NCBI GenBank assembly: GCA_040143965.1
Contig: JASJQH010006894.1
Location: 1 to 49,759 of the forward strand
DNA from: Basidiobolus ranarum
Lineage: Eukaryota > Basidiobolomycota > Basidiobolomycetes > Basidiobolales
Reading direction: 5' to 3'
Length of the DNA stretch: 49,759 nucleotides
The notes beneath the pieces are model-generated. The model saw nothing but the letters and a program-made list of their open reading frames with translations. It was not told where the DNA came from and searched no databases. Made by a program: the position numbers and the translations under genes. Positions within the stretch are counted from its first letter, which is position 1. Each line of letters opens with the position of its first letter. Positions 1 to 11,000 of the stretch are shown one piece after another.

Positions 1-583
1 TCTATATATCTGAGAACTTCTAAGTAAATTCTGATTGAGAATAATTGATAATATCTTAGTGAATTATAAGATAACTAAGTACTAAGCTATATATGACTAT
101 ATAGGTGTTTATTATACTCAGACATACCAAGAAAAGTACACTCTGGATATGGCCAGCTTCTCAAAATCAGCAAATATAGAGAAGTTGGAGAGATAGCCAC
201 ATAATTAATTGGGAGAATTTAAGATTTGAGACAGAAGCTTTAAAGAAATGAGGATATTGTGAGTTTAAGAGATAACCACAGCTGATCAAGAATAAAAGAA
301 ATTTTGTCTTTATGATAACAGTAAGCAAAGCATGGGATTATGATCCTTGTATTTGCAAGAGTAGTATTGCTTGACAAAGTAAGAAAAATCTTCAAACATT
401 CATATCTAATACAACATACACTTTGATCTTGAGATAAATCATACTTGCCAAAGATATTAGTTAAGTTATATATGAAATCGATAAAATCTTTGGTCCATGT
501 TTGATCACTGTCTATTAGTGGGATTAGTAATACAATGAAATGGCCAGCTAGCTTGCACCGTTATGTATATTTACTATTGAACA
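1..583. other. Intergenic, no gene seen
   Basis: AT-rich sequence with frequent stops in all frames. I see no convincing exon, repeat or RNA gene. The left edge may hold flanking sequence of a gene outside the window. Confidence 0.5.
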
Positions 584-907
584 CTATCTCAGATCACAGC
601 AGAGAAGAATTTTGATATGCTGCGTTTCAGTACAAAGGGCGAGCTCTGAATAGAAGTAAGCTCCTTTGGGTATTTTATCAACTCCACAAACACTGGCTAC
701 ATCGAGGCAATAATGGAGGTAATAATCGAGATCAATAATAACTGATATCTGCACTGCTACTATACGGAATCCCATTTCCAAGGATATCTTGAAATTCACT
801 AAAATCATCTGAGTCAGGGCAATATTAGATGAAACGGGATACAGCCAATCCCACAAGGTATGAGAAACAGTGCATCCATCGATTGATTCGATTTTAGCTT
901 TTGTCAA
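584..907 (-). CDS. Hypothetical ORF, possible exon
   Basis: An open frame of about 107 codons with protein-like composition (for example the stretch YYLHYCLDVASVCGV), but no family that I recognise. It has no ATG at its left end that decides a start, and no clear partner exon was found on either side. It overlaps by 38 bases a weak plus-strand ORF at 870-1181 that could hold the 5' exon of the AlkB-like gene, so at most one of the two is probably real there. It may be one exon of an unknown gene, a decayed gene piece, or chance. Confidence 0.2.
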   Translation of the reverse strand: MTKAKIESIDGCTVSHTLWDWLYPVSSNIALTQMILVNFKISLEMGFRIVAVQISVIIDLDYYLHYCLDVASVCGVDKIPKGAYFYSELALCTETQHIKILLCCDLR

Positions 908-1218
908 TCCTCAGATTGCTATTAATTCTGTCCCTTCTAATATCCATAAAAGGCAGAAAAACCTTCTAGCGAATAGATGTCAAGGTCACAACATTACTCA
1001 TACTCATCTGGTTTTACATCAAATACCAAATTTAGTAAAAAAAAGTACTAGTCATCGAGATCCCGTTTATGTATGCATCCAAGCCTTCATAAAAAGGTGT
1101 GCCTTGAGAAGATGCAATCAAAAGTATCCTTCAGATCGTTTATCTTCGTCATCTACTGCATCTCTGGATTATGAGTATTGAAGTAGCTCAGCAAAAAACC
1201 AAGGTACATTAATAATAG

Positions 1219-3436
1219 AGTGTCCTCCTTTGCCTTTACTAATTTATCTCAGAGAAAACGAGCTCTTCAGGAACCTAAGGTATGGGCGGAGACAATTCAA
1301 GAACTTTGCGAGGGAACCGATTACTTTCATTCCTATCAAAGCGCCGTCTACACAAGAGATAATGCCGCCATTAGTATCCTGCTAAATGGCTTTCCTGCAC
1401 AAAGAGATGTATTCCGTAGAGGAGTATTTATTACTCATGGGTAGGTTTACTTTTATCCTGAGCATCCGACGCGCTTTATTAAACCATCTTTATCGAGTGG
1501 TGGTCGCAGTTGCGAGGTAATAAGTAAAGACGGCTCCCGCCACTTCCGTCTCTCGTCGTCCCAAACGCGCTCAGACCCCGGAGTTAGAAGTTTGTTCAAC
1601 TCTATGATCAAACGACAGCCACTGGTTGCGATTATAGGCGACAAATACCAGCTAGTAGACTTTGATATTCCTCACCCCTATTGTGTTCTAGGATGGTACG
1701 CCATAACCCACGCCTGGGTTAGTGGTGAATTTTTACTAGCATTCAATTTAAGAAGTGCCGTCACTGATTCTCATCTCTAGGCGGAATTAGAGGATGCGAT
1801 AGACGGAGATAATAATGGCACTAGCTACAACAGGCATATCAGGTATAAGTTTCGATTTGAACGATTAGAGAACCAAGACCCACCTTGGTGGTATGATGAA
1901 GCGCCATTAGCTAATGAACTACATCCCTCCGAAGGGAATATTTGTGATTATGACTCAATATTTCTGCAAAATGGGTGTTCATTTCCGTTTGACTTCAATA
2001 AGCTGAATCCTGTACATGGATGTTTCAAAAGTCATATGTGTTATATTTGCGGCTCGAACTATCCAAGGGTGTTTTCTGAGGTCTTTGTATGTCTCAATGA
2101 ATCATGCTCGGCCTTTTGGAAGGTCAGTGTTTTTCTAAACGTCAAGTCGGCGATCACCTGCAACTAATTTACTTATTTTAGGTTGAAATGATCACTTCGA
2201 ACGATGAGTTGCTCATGACCAAACTGACATCTGGGCTTAGCTATGAACCCAAGTTTGTTTCTACTACTTTTATAAAGTCTAATAGTATTAGTCAACAACT
2301 ACCTCTCTCAGTGATCCCGAACACTAAAAACAAGGACATCAATTGTCGGGCATGCTACTGCCGTCGATGTGGTAGAATTTCTTGTCGAGAAGAACTTTAC
2401 CGTTGGCAATGTCCAACTTGTGGGGTAAATCTGGTTATTATAGGATTTAGTTTGTATTATACTTACGCTATTTTTGGAATTGCACAAAAGAATTTTTCTC
2501 TGTTCCAAGTTCAAGCATTAAAGCCTTCCATGTCTGTTCTATATGGGCTGCAGAACGAGATGCGGACTAACAACGTGGAGACTGATGAAATCATAACAGA
2601 GAAGAGAATGGGCACCAACGGAACGAATGAGATTATATACACCATACCCAAAGTTGGTTTTATAATTCACAAAATTGCACAGCCGCAGTTGTTTGAGGAA
2701 ACATTGTGTCTGCTGAACTCGTATCTAGCAGAGGATGAATCTCGACCTCCATTTCGTAGATGTCGTTTAAGTCGAGCACCCTGTAAGTGGTTTTCCCTAT
2801 TTAAACATACATTACATTTCAGCTCTCATTGAATGACTTTGTGACTCACCTTTGATCGACTTTAGTAGGAATTCGGCCTTTCCTCTCCAATCAATTTCAG
2901 TTCAATGTCGGAGAGCCTTATAAGTTTGTTACCAGTGTGGATACTATTCCTTTTTCGGAGGCACCAGAATCGGTGATTCAGGCGATGAATATTCTGAAGC
3001 GCGAAACAGGTTATCAAGATTTCAATGAGTTACTTAGCATTGCATACTTGCAAGGTCAAAAGATTGGTTGGCACGACGATGGCGAAAAAGAAGTAGGTGA
3101 AGTTATAGCTACTCTAAGTCTAGGAAGCCCAGCGACTATGTATTTTCGAAGGCATCGCTTGCAGTCCAGACGATATGAAAAGAACCAAGAGAAAGCAATG
3201 CTGGGCAACTATACAAGAAGAAAAGAGAAACAAAGTGTTTTGGATTTGAACTTACGCCATGGGGATGTTTTGATTATGCATGGTAGAAGCATCCAGAAAT
3301 ATTTTGAGCACCAAGTAGTTCCGCAAGGATTCCGAATAGGTAGTGTATTATAGAGCTTTGTCAATTCTTGATAGAGGTTTATTTACAATTTGCGTATCAA
3401 CTAGCGATAACTGCTCGCCGTATGCTTAATAGTTAG
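1219..3436 (+). CDS. Fungal AlkB-like 2OG-Fe(II) dioxygenase with Cys-rich region
   Basis: Exons 1219-1440, 1498-1717, 1781-2122, 2182-2424, 2491-2782, 2866-3339 and 3405-3436 join in one open frame of about 607 codons. The N-terminal part (PAQRDVF, then THGGGRS across an intron, then LVAIIGDKYQLVDFD and HAW) resembles a family known from many fungi. A Cys-rich middle follows (CYICG, then CRACYCRRCG and WQCPTCG), probably zinc-binding. The C-terminal AlkB fold has WHDDGE (HxD), EHQV (distal His) and, only after the last intron is removed, RIAITAR (the R-x5-R 2-oxoglutarate signature). All metal and cofactor ligands are therefore present and the enzyme looks active. AlkB enzymes oxidise alkyl groups on nucleic acids or proteins; the substrate here is unknown. 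The 5' end is unresolved: there is no ATG in the first exon. A donor at 1124 joined to the acceptor at 1218 would link it in phase to the ORF at 870-1181. Confidence 0.8.
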
Positions 3437-3789
3437 TTGAGACAGTACTAACACTGTCTCTACTTTTGCTGATTGCTTTTCGATCTTTCGCGGAATAGCA
3501 GCAGGTGTGAGAAAGAATTAAACACTTGAAGAGTAATAAACTTCTAATATCGTTTGACTAAAGCTTGGTAACGATAGAATGAGCAATAATATATATATAT
3601 AAGCAGTACATTTGTGACCGTCTATTTAGTAACTAGATTCGATGCGTGAAACAATAGCAAATATTCCATTTATATAACCCGTGATAGCAAGTTGTAAATC
3701 ATCCAATCAAGAGCTCAGGATTGGCCAATAAAACCGACCGAGCAATGACCAATTTTCCTCCTTTTACTGTTTCTTAACAGACTAACAAC
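3437..3789. promoter_or_regulatory. Intergenic with CCAAT cluster upstream of RPL10A
   Basis: The stretch starts with a perfect 8-bp hairpin at 3439-3460 (GAGACAGT, loop ACTAAC, ACTGTCTC), three bases after the AlkB-like stop. An AT run lies at about 3589-3601. Four CCAAT/ATTGG pentamers lie at 3703-3707, 3720-3724, 3725-3729 and 3749-3753, ending 37 bases before the RPL10A start. CCAAT is the HAP/NF-Y binding core; its use here is inferred. Confidence 0.45.
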
Positions 3790-4502
3790 ATGAGGTTAGT
3801 ATTGTTAATTTGACGCATCCATCCAGAACCCGTCTTAACATGCATTCCTAATGTAGCAAAATTTCTGTCGCTGCCGTGAGAGAGTCCGTCCGTATCGTTT
3901 TGGCTGAAAGCCAAGAAAAGTCTCGTAAGTTCACCGAGACCGTTGAACTTCAGATTGGTCTCAAGAACTACGATCCTCAACGTGATAAACGTTTCTCTGG
4001 AACTATCAGACTTCCCCACATTCCTCGTCCCAAGATGTCGGTTTGCGTTTTAGGTGATGCTCATCACTGCGATCAAGCAAAGGAACAAGGCTTGGAATCT
4101 ATGTCAGTTGAAGATCTCAAGAAATTGAATAAAAACAAGAAGCTCATCAAGAAATTGGCCAAGAAGTACGATGCTTTCCTTGCATCCGAAGCCTTGATCA
4201 AGCAAATTCCTCGTCTCCTGGGACCTGGCCTTCACAAGGCTGGTAAATTCCCTACCCCCGTTTCCCACAACGACAATTTGACTGACAAGGCTAACGAGCT
4301 TCGCTCCACCATTAAGTTCCAACTTAAGAAGGTGCTTTGTCTTGGTGTTGCTGTTGGTCACGTTGAAATGACCGAGGATCAAATCTTGGGTAACATCATG
4401 TTGTCCATCAACTTCTTGGTTTCTCTCTTGAACAAGAATTGGCAGAACGTCAAGTCACTCTTCATTAAGAGCTCCATGGGCAAACCCCAGCGTCTTTATT
4501 AA
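3790..4502 (+). CDS. RPL10A: 60S ribosomal protein uL1 (RPL10A)
   Basis: Two exons, 3790-3794 and 3857-4502, with a 62-base intron directly after ATGAG. The spliced product is 216 residues, the usual length, and begins [13 protein letters not shown] as in other eukaryotes. Family landmarks are [16 protein letters not shown], the [14 protein letters not shown] loop, and the C-terminus ending GKPQRLY. The protein builds the L1 stalk of the large ribosomal subunit, which guides tRNA out of the E site. Codon choice is more C-ending (AAC, TTC, GTC) than in neighbours, as expected for a highly expressed gene. A small 5' exon that carries the start codon is common in fungal ribosomal protein genes. 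Confidence 0.97.
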
Positions 4503-4964
4503 AGGAACTTCGACTCTATTTCTTGGTTTTTAGCCTGGATCCTGAAAACCTCACGGCGTACCAAGGTTACTGCAATAGTGCAGTGTTTTTACTGCAAGCA
4601 CGCTAATCATTGGGAGAATCCATATTGAATATTTGCTCAAATAAATATCATCTACCACCAACTACTGTCACTTAATTTCCTAATCCACCGCCAACCATTG
4701 TTACTTCATTTCTTGTGAAGCATTACTATATTGGGTATGGTCATTGATTGGAGCCGTTGTTTACTACAACTTGGTATTTGCCTCGATCGCTCTTTCTTTC
4801 TGACTCCCGATACTTGTCTTTATATATCCATATTTGTATTTAGCCACATCCAATATGGCTGAGTTAGATGCCGTCAGAGCACAGCAAAGATAGACTCAAC
4901 AACCAACCACTCACTCTTTTCGTACATATCGTATATTTCGTATATTGCTTTCTTTTCTTACAAG
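4503..4964. other. Intergenic, RPL10A 3' end and GNPDA promoter
   Basis: No gene seen. It holds an imperfect direct repeat of roughly 30 bases (about 4653-4716, CCACCAACTACTG against CCGCCAACCATTG) and three 9-base TCGTAYATW units at about 4919-4945, shortly before the GNPDA start. Confidence 0.4.
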
Positions 4965-5899
4965 ATGAGATTATTCATCCTTGAAGATTTTGACAAAGTT
5001 AGTTATTATATTGGTAAGTTTCATCACTGTACCTTGTTTCTATTAACAGTCCCAGTAACATACTTGATTGAATAGCTGATTACATAAAAAAGCGTATACT
5101 TCAGTTCAAGCCTACTTCAAGCCGACCGTTTGTTTTAGGACTTCCATGTGGCTCTAGCCCCATCGGTGTTTATCGTTACTTGATTGAATTCTATCGAACT
5201 GGACAACTTTCCTTCCAACATGTTGTCACGTTTAACATGGATGAGTATGTTGGTTTACCAAAAGAACATCCAGAAAGTTACCATACATTTATGTGGATAC
5301 ATTTATTTCGTCATATTGATATCCCAGTGGAGAATGTCAACATTTTGAATGGGAATGCCACCAACTTGGATGAGGAGTGTCAACGATACGAGGATAAAAT
5401 CCGTTCAGTGGGTGGCATTGAATTATTTATGGGTGGGATAGGTCCGGATGGTCATATTGGATTTAATGAGCCCGGATCCTCTTTACACTCACGTACACGT
5501 CCCAAAACTTTAACCTATGAAACCATCCTAGCCAATGCACGATTCTTCGATGGAGATATGGTGAAGGTACCGAAGCTTGCTTTGACAGTTGGTATAGCTA
5601 CATTCATGTCAGCTAGAGAGGTCTGTCTCATTATTACTGGACAACATAAGGCCGTGGCATTGGCTAAGTGTATCGAAGAATGTGTTAATCATGCTTGGGC
5701 GGTATCGTGCATTCAGTTACACCCCTCTGCCTTAGTTGTTTGTGATGAAGATGCAACACAGGAACTGCACGTTAAAACAGTCAACTATTTCAACAGTATC
5801 CAGCAAATTCAACAGAAAGTCATTGGCCCAGAGAATATTGACTTGAAAGGTTCAGTCATCAACTTTCATCCGAATTGGCTGAACCGTATTCGCTATTGA
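4965..5899 (+). CDS. Glucosamine-6-phosphate deaminase
   Basis: Two exons, 4965-5013 and 5076-5899, give 290 residues, matching GNPDA/NagB of animals and fungi (about 289). The enzyme turns glucosamine 6-phosphate into fructose 6-phosphate plus ammonia in the cytosol, so it drains the amino-sugar pool that feeds chitin synthesis or recovers carbon from GlcNAc. Signatures seen: [10 protein letters not shown] start, [10 protein letters not shown] with the catalytic Asp region, [29 protein letters not shown] and [10 protein letters not shown]. Two small changes from the common form are LPCGSSP (often LPTGSTP) and GIATFM (often GIGTVM). Both sit next to the sugar-phosphate site, but I do not expect loss of activity. 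Confidence 0.95.
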
Positions 5900-6107
5900 G
5901 ATTGAAGTTGAACTTGAGCTTGTGATTGCTGTTGAACAAAAAAAAATAAACATAACTCTAACTGATCTGTGCTTAAATTGTAAACTCAGTTAGTATTAGC
6001 TCATGCGATGGTTTGAACTTGCATTTGTGGTTGCCATAAAACCATGGATCATTTCTGATTCTATTTCGATCTTACTAACCCTCTTCTTGGCCCTTTCCCT
6101 CCGTAGC

Positions 6108-6859
6108 ATGAGAATCCGCTTGATGGAGGCGTTCGTTGGGGCGTTCTTGTTAAAAATTGGAATGTGTGATGATGGTATTTGGAAGAGAATTAACTAGTCC
6201 ATTGGAATCCTTCTAATCCCTGTTCTGTTATTTAGTGGAAAAATGCTTTACCCCATGCCGAGAAAAGAATAGTGGCCAAGCGTTGATCTCATGCGCGGTA
6301 AACTGTGTTGGAATCTCAAATGCTACTTCAGAAGACAGTATGTTGAATTCATATTCTTTGAAATAACCTTCATCTAATAACCAATCTACTCATTCCGTTA
6401 GTTAAATCCATCACTGAATGTACTAAAAAATGTGATGGTAAAATCAACTGTCACATTCTGTGTATTCGTGAATATTTTAAACGAGTCCCGGAAAATAGTG
6501 ATAGAGTTAATGTTTCTAAAATCACTCCTAATTTTAACCCAACTACCATTATCAATAATCAAGTAAAGACGATTAAACAAGATGTAAAGATTTCTACTGA
6601 AGTCACGAAATCTTCCATCACTAGTCATTCCACATTAAGCGCTTCTATAGCCATCGCTATGTCTTTGTCAGCCTCAACAACACCAACGGTTCGATCAGCA
6701 CCTCTTCCGTTCTCGCCAGGGTTCCCTTCAAATAAAACGACCGTTACTTTACCTAACCCAAACAGAACTGGAGCGCCGAGGGGAAGCGAGGGAAACTTCA
6801 TCACTATCCCCCTGCTATTAACATCACTAATATCTTGGGCCAGTTATCTAATCACATAA
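6108..6859 (+). CDS. Cys-rich GPI-anchored cell-surface protein
   Basis: Three exons, 6108-6174, 6236-6337 and 6402-6859, sum to 209 codons (208 residues). An N-terminal hydrophobic stretch (EAFVGAFLLKIGM) could be a signal peptide. It is followed by paired cysteines (EKCFTPC, SCAVNCVG, ECTKKCDG, NCHILC) as in small secreted proteins of Mucorales. Then comes a Ser/Thr/Asn-rich stalk with NKT and NRT glycosylation sites, and a short hydrophobic C-terminus (IPLLLTSLISWASYLIT) typical of a GPI-attachment signal. Directly before the chosen ATG is a strong acceptor with TACTAAC and a pyrimidine tract (6072-6106), so a 5' leader intron is likely. A donor at 6011 would add three residues (MRC) from an upstream ATG at 6003. 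Function unknown, probably cell wall or surface. Confidence 0.7.
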
Positions 6860-7179
6860 ACAGATCCATATTTCTAAAAGGATTTCAAAAGAGAATAAAT
6901 ATCACCAAGATTGGATTATTATTAAAAAACCTAACCTATGATCAACATGGAATCTATTAATACATCATTCAGATATTTGGGAGATAATTACCACTTGGAA
7001 AAATAGCCAGATAATTACAAGATTTTAGATTTCGCCCAAACCATGTGGTTGTTAGTGAATTGTGGTTATTATTGAACTGTAGACATTAAATGTAAATAAT
7101 AAAAATAGTCACTACTAAAATCTATCTTGGAGTATATATTCAAGAGAACTTCGGTTCCATTAGAATTCAAATTAATAAG
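6860..7179. promoter_or_regulatory. Intergenic with TATA-like box for the CBM19 gene
   Basis: No gene seen. A TATA-like TATATATT at 7133-7140 lies about 40 bases before the ATG at 7180. The rest is AT-rich 3' flank. Confidence 0.35.
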
Positions 7180-7664
7180 ATGCAACCTACTTTTTTATTA
7201 TACTCGTTCTTACTTGGTTTCTCTAACTCGGTAATAGGTCAGAGTATAAGTAGTTCCTCAGTCACCTCATCAACATCCAGCTCAGTAGTAATCTCTTCGT
7301 CCGCAAGTAGTGGTCCTTCGTCAAGTGTATCCATAACACCGATTCAAACTACCGTCAGTAGTACTGCCGCTACCAATACCGTCGTCTCATCCGCTACCTC
7401 GGCTACTCAGACAGTAGCAATTATCACTCCTGTAACTACTACAGTATTGTCAACTGTAGCTACGAATACCTTCGTTTCTGGAACTGATACATGCCTGTTT
7501 CTATCAACATCTGTAGTTACTCCTTGTGAGACCGTCAAACCTAGTCCTACTAAATGTCACGTCTCAAAGAAACCAACTCCTTCTGGAAAGTGTCATGATG
7601 ACAAAAAGAAGCCAACTCCCTCTGGAAAGTGTCATGATGATAAAAAGAAGCACAAGGATGATTG

Positions 7665-7696
<32 letters not shown>

Positions 7697-7917
7697 CTCA
7701 TGAAGGTGACGACGATGATGATGATTAAGACGACGACGATGATGATGAAGACGATTGCAATGACTCAGGAAAGTCACCCAAGAAATGTAAGCATGGAGTA
7801 TACAAATGTGTAGGTACCAACTTCCATCAATGTATTCATGGTAAATGGGTATCCAAGAAATGTAGCACAGGTACCAAATGTTGTAAGATCAATTCCACCT
7901 CAGTAGTTTGTGCTTGA
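7180..7917 (+). CDS. Secreted Ser/Thr- and Asp-rich protein with CBM19, interrupted by in-frame stop
   Basis: A clear signal peptide (MQPTFLLYSFLLGFSNSVIG) leads into a Ser/Thr-rich, probably O-glycosylated stalk. Tandem units of about 14 residues (KKPTPSGKCHDD) and a poly-Asp run encoded by GAT/GAC repeats follow. A TAA at 7726-7728 ends the frame at 182 residues. The same frame then continues to 7917 with more Asp and a module that fits CBM19: CKHGVYKC, FHQCIHGKWVSKKC and GTKCC, six or more cysteines in chitin-binding spacing. CBM19 binds chitin in fungal chitinases and wall proteins. Possible readings are a broken gene, an assembly error in the GAT repeat, or splicing: a GT at 7664 and AG at 7729 bound 66 bases in phase, but without a good branch point. 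No catalytic domain is present. Confidence 0.7.
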
Positions 7918-7971
7918 AGATGCTTTTAAAGATGGATTGTTGTGCTTGAAGATGCTTTCAAAAATGGATTG
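7908..7971 (+). repeat. 32-bp tandem duplication over the CBM19 gene stop codon
   Basis: Two adjacent 32-base copies, 7908-7939 and 7940-7971, starting TTGTGCTTGAAGATGCTTT and differing at two positions. The first copy contains the TGA that ends the CBM19 frame (7915-7917). The duplicated copy lies in the 3' untranslated region. Confidence 0.85.
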
Positions 7972-8029
7972 ATTTCATTTCGTTTATTAATACAATGGAA
8001 GTTTTGAAATAAAAAGTATTGGATTCTAT

Positions 8030-11000
8030 CTAACAATCCTCTAATATTAATTTGGGTAAAATGTTCATGCTTTGCAATTCTTGGAATAACAATTTAGCTG
8101 CGTAGGGAATGGTCATCTTCACTATCCGCTTGCTGGATTTGCAATACTGACACCATCCACTGTAGCCTAAAAGACCGCATTCCTCACAAACGTGCACTTC
8201 AAAGGCATCGGAGGAAATCATTAAACGTTCAAGAAGCAACATACTGGCACCATAACCGATCAGACAATCACGTTCCATCTCACCAAGACGAAGACCACCA
8301 TCACGGGAACGACCTTCGGTAGGTTGACGGGTTAAAACGGCGCGAGGTCCACGAGCACGAGCATGCATCTTATCCATCACCATGTGCTTCAATTTCTGGT
8401 AATAAACGGGGCCAAAGAAGATGTATGCAGATAAGGGTTCACCAGTGATGCCGGATGTAACATAATCCTTACCAGAATAACTGAATCCATTCTCAATAAG
8501 AATTTGACTCATATCTTCCACTTTACTACCACCGAATGCAGTTCCGTACTGGAATTCTCCCTTGAGGACACCCGCTTTACCGGCAAGTAATTCGATCATC
8601 TTACCCACCGTCATTCGAGATGGGAAACCGTGGGGGTTCATGATAATATCCGGGCAGACTCCTTGATCGGTGAAAGGCATATCTTCCTGGTTTACAATAA
8701 TACCACACACACCCTTTTGTCCGTGACGAGAACTGAATTTGTCTCCAAGCTCTGGTCGACGAGTTTGTCGGATAAGAACCTTGATAAGGGTCTGATCGTT
8801 TTCGCTTGTGGTCAGCAATACTTTGTCGATATATCCAGGGGCTGGGGATTTGTAGGACATAGGAGAGGCCTTGAAGCCACCATCGGTAGCACCAACGTTG
8901 GTACCAACTCCGACATCCATACTGGTGTTCACCGGAGTTTGCTTGTTAATGTAGACTTGGCCTGGATTCACTCGCTCACCAACACCGCAAATACCATCTG
9001 CTTCAAGAATATCGAATTTCTCGGGGACGAAGCCTTCAGCATCCAAGGGAGGATCAGCCAAACGATCGTATGTTCCATTGGCATACTTACGAACCATGGT
9101 AGCGTACTTGCGCATAACCTGACATCTTCCGAAGCCACGATCTAACGATGCCTTGTTCAACACCAGAGCATCTTCAATATCGTAACCAGAATAAGACATG
9201 ACAGCAACGGTGGCATTTTGTCCGGCAGGTAGCTTGTCATAGCCAATCAATTCGATGGTCTTGGTTTTGACAAGTGGCTGCTGAGGGTACACCATTAGAT
9301 AGAGTAGAGTATCAATTCTGTTTAATTGATTGTAACCAATCACCCCGATGGCCTGCTTACCCATAGCACATTGGTAAGTGTTACGAGGACTTTGGTTATG
9401 ATGAGGATATGGGATCAATCCTGCAACCGCTCCAAGAATAGTGAAGGGTTCGATTTCCACGTGAGTGGTTTCGGGAATGGTCTCATTCTCATAAAGGGCA
9501 ATATTAGAGTCATTCTCTTCGTTTACATCCAGATACTCCACAAGACCCATACGGAGGAAATCATCAAAGGCCAGTTTCCCAGCGACAAGCTCCTGAATAT
9601 GGATATCCTTGACGCGACTCTTTTGATTCTCCACAATAATCAATGGTCGGCAGATTCTTCCACCGTCTGATGCGATGTTGACCGTCTGCTGATGCTTGTT
9701 GATGTAGATACTTACGAACTCCGAGACACGTCCAGCTCTACGAAGACGTCTGAAATCTCCAACAAACTTATTGGGTTGTCGGGTAACACCAAGGATCACA
9801 CCGTTGAGAAACACGAGATAAGTATTGGATGAATACAACTCGGCACCAGAAAGGAGATTGACATCTTCAACACCTAGAATGTATACAAGACGTGCAATGG
9901 GCTCGTCTTCGTCGTCAGTGGTGATATGGGTCATCAGGGCCAAATTTTTCACCAGACCACAGGCTTCACCCTCAGGAGTATCGGATGGACAAAGCATACC
10001 CCATTGAGAAGGCTGCAGAGATCTAGGTCCACTGACCTTTCTAGTTTTCTCGAATTGAGAGGTGATACGAGTCATCATACCAAGGGCACTGATATAACTG
10101 AGACGACTAAGAACTTGAGTTATTCCAGCTCTTTCCATCTTGAAACGCTTCAAAGTCCAGTTACCAGTTGAGATGGCTCGTACAAAACCAGAGGTGATGT
10201 GATCACCGTGACATAGAAGTTGATTGTAAACATCGAACTCTTGGGTACGGTTGGGTTTCTTTAGGACTTTGTCGATGTTAATCTTGAGACCGTGATTGAA
10301 CATTTTGAACATATCTTCGAAAAGTAGTGAGAGAAGCTGTCCAGCCAACTCTAATCTCTTGTTACCAACGTAATCACGATCATCAATTAACCTCTCGTTA
10401 TTCATGGCCATGATTGCACGACGAATCATAGCGGCAATGTAGATACACTTGGGGCGGAAGTTGAGGCCATCGACGGGAACGTGAGCTAGAATTACTGATG
10501 ATAAAATTTCAAGAGCTTCCTCAGACTGTAAGAGAAACTCGTTTAGTTTGGGGGAAGGGATAAAGTCTAAGTAAGCCGGGAATGACATACCATGGGTCTG
10601 CGAACACTTGCGATTTTTCGGGTGACTTTAACTTTACTGCCAATGTAGTCAAGAGCTTGTTGTTGTGTAAAGATCTTAAGCTTAGCGCATTCTTCCAAAC
10701 TAGGAGCGAATGCATCCAGGAATGAAGGATCACTACCACCTACAAGCTGAGCAATTTCCTTGTCTGCTTGCAAGCCCATAGCCTAAAGAAATTGGAACGA
10801 ACCACGGTGTGAGTACAAGGGGAGTATAGGGCATGATTTTGTGTGGCAACAAACCTTCATGGCAATGACAACTGGTAGATCCTCGTTGATGGAATTATGA
10901 CGCAAGTAAAGTTTCCCATGTTTAACAGTGACATAAGTTTTACTCTTTCTCTCGTGAGTAGAACTGAAGAGGTTCAAGCATTAGTTCCACCGAATAATCA

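Noticed and set aside
1-3436. Transposon or provirus carrying the AlkB-like gene
   Set aside because: No terminal repeats, transposase or reverse-transcriptase text; introns are regular.
7706-7729. 24-base GT...AG segment in the Asp run as an intron
   Set aside because: Far too short for splicing; introns here are 55-95 bases. A 66-base alternative is kept as a possibility.
7526-7813. Met-rich frame in the GAT repeat
   Set aside because: Frame-shifted reading of the Asp repeat; no signal peptide and no homology.
8630-9145. 171-codon frame antisense to RPC2
   Set aside because: The minus-strand frame codes for conserved polymerase text across this stretch; the plus-strand frame is its mirror.
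8030-10588. RPC2 starting at the Met codon at 10588
   Set aside because: The residues after that Met are translated intron (10526-10590). Conserved exons continue upstream in phase.
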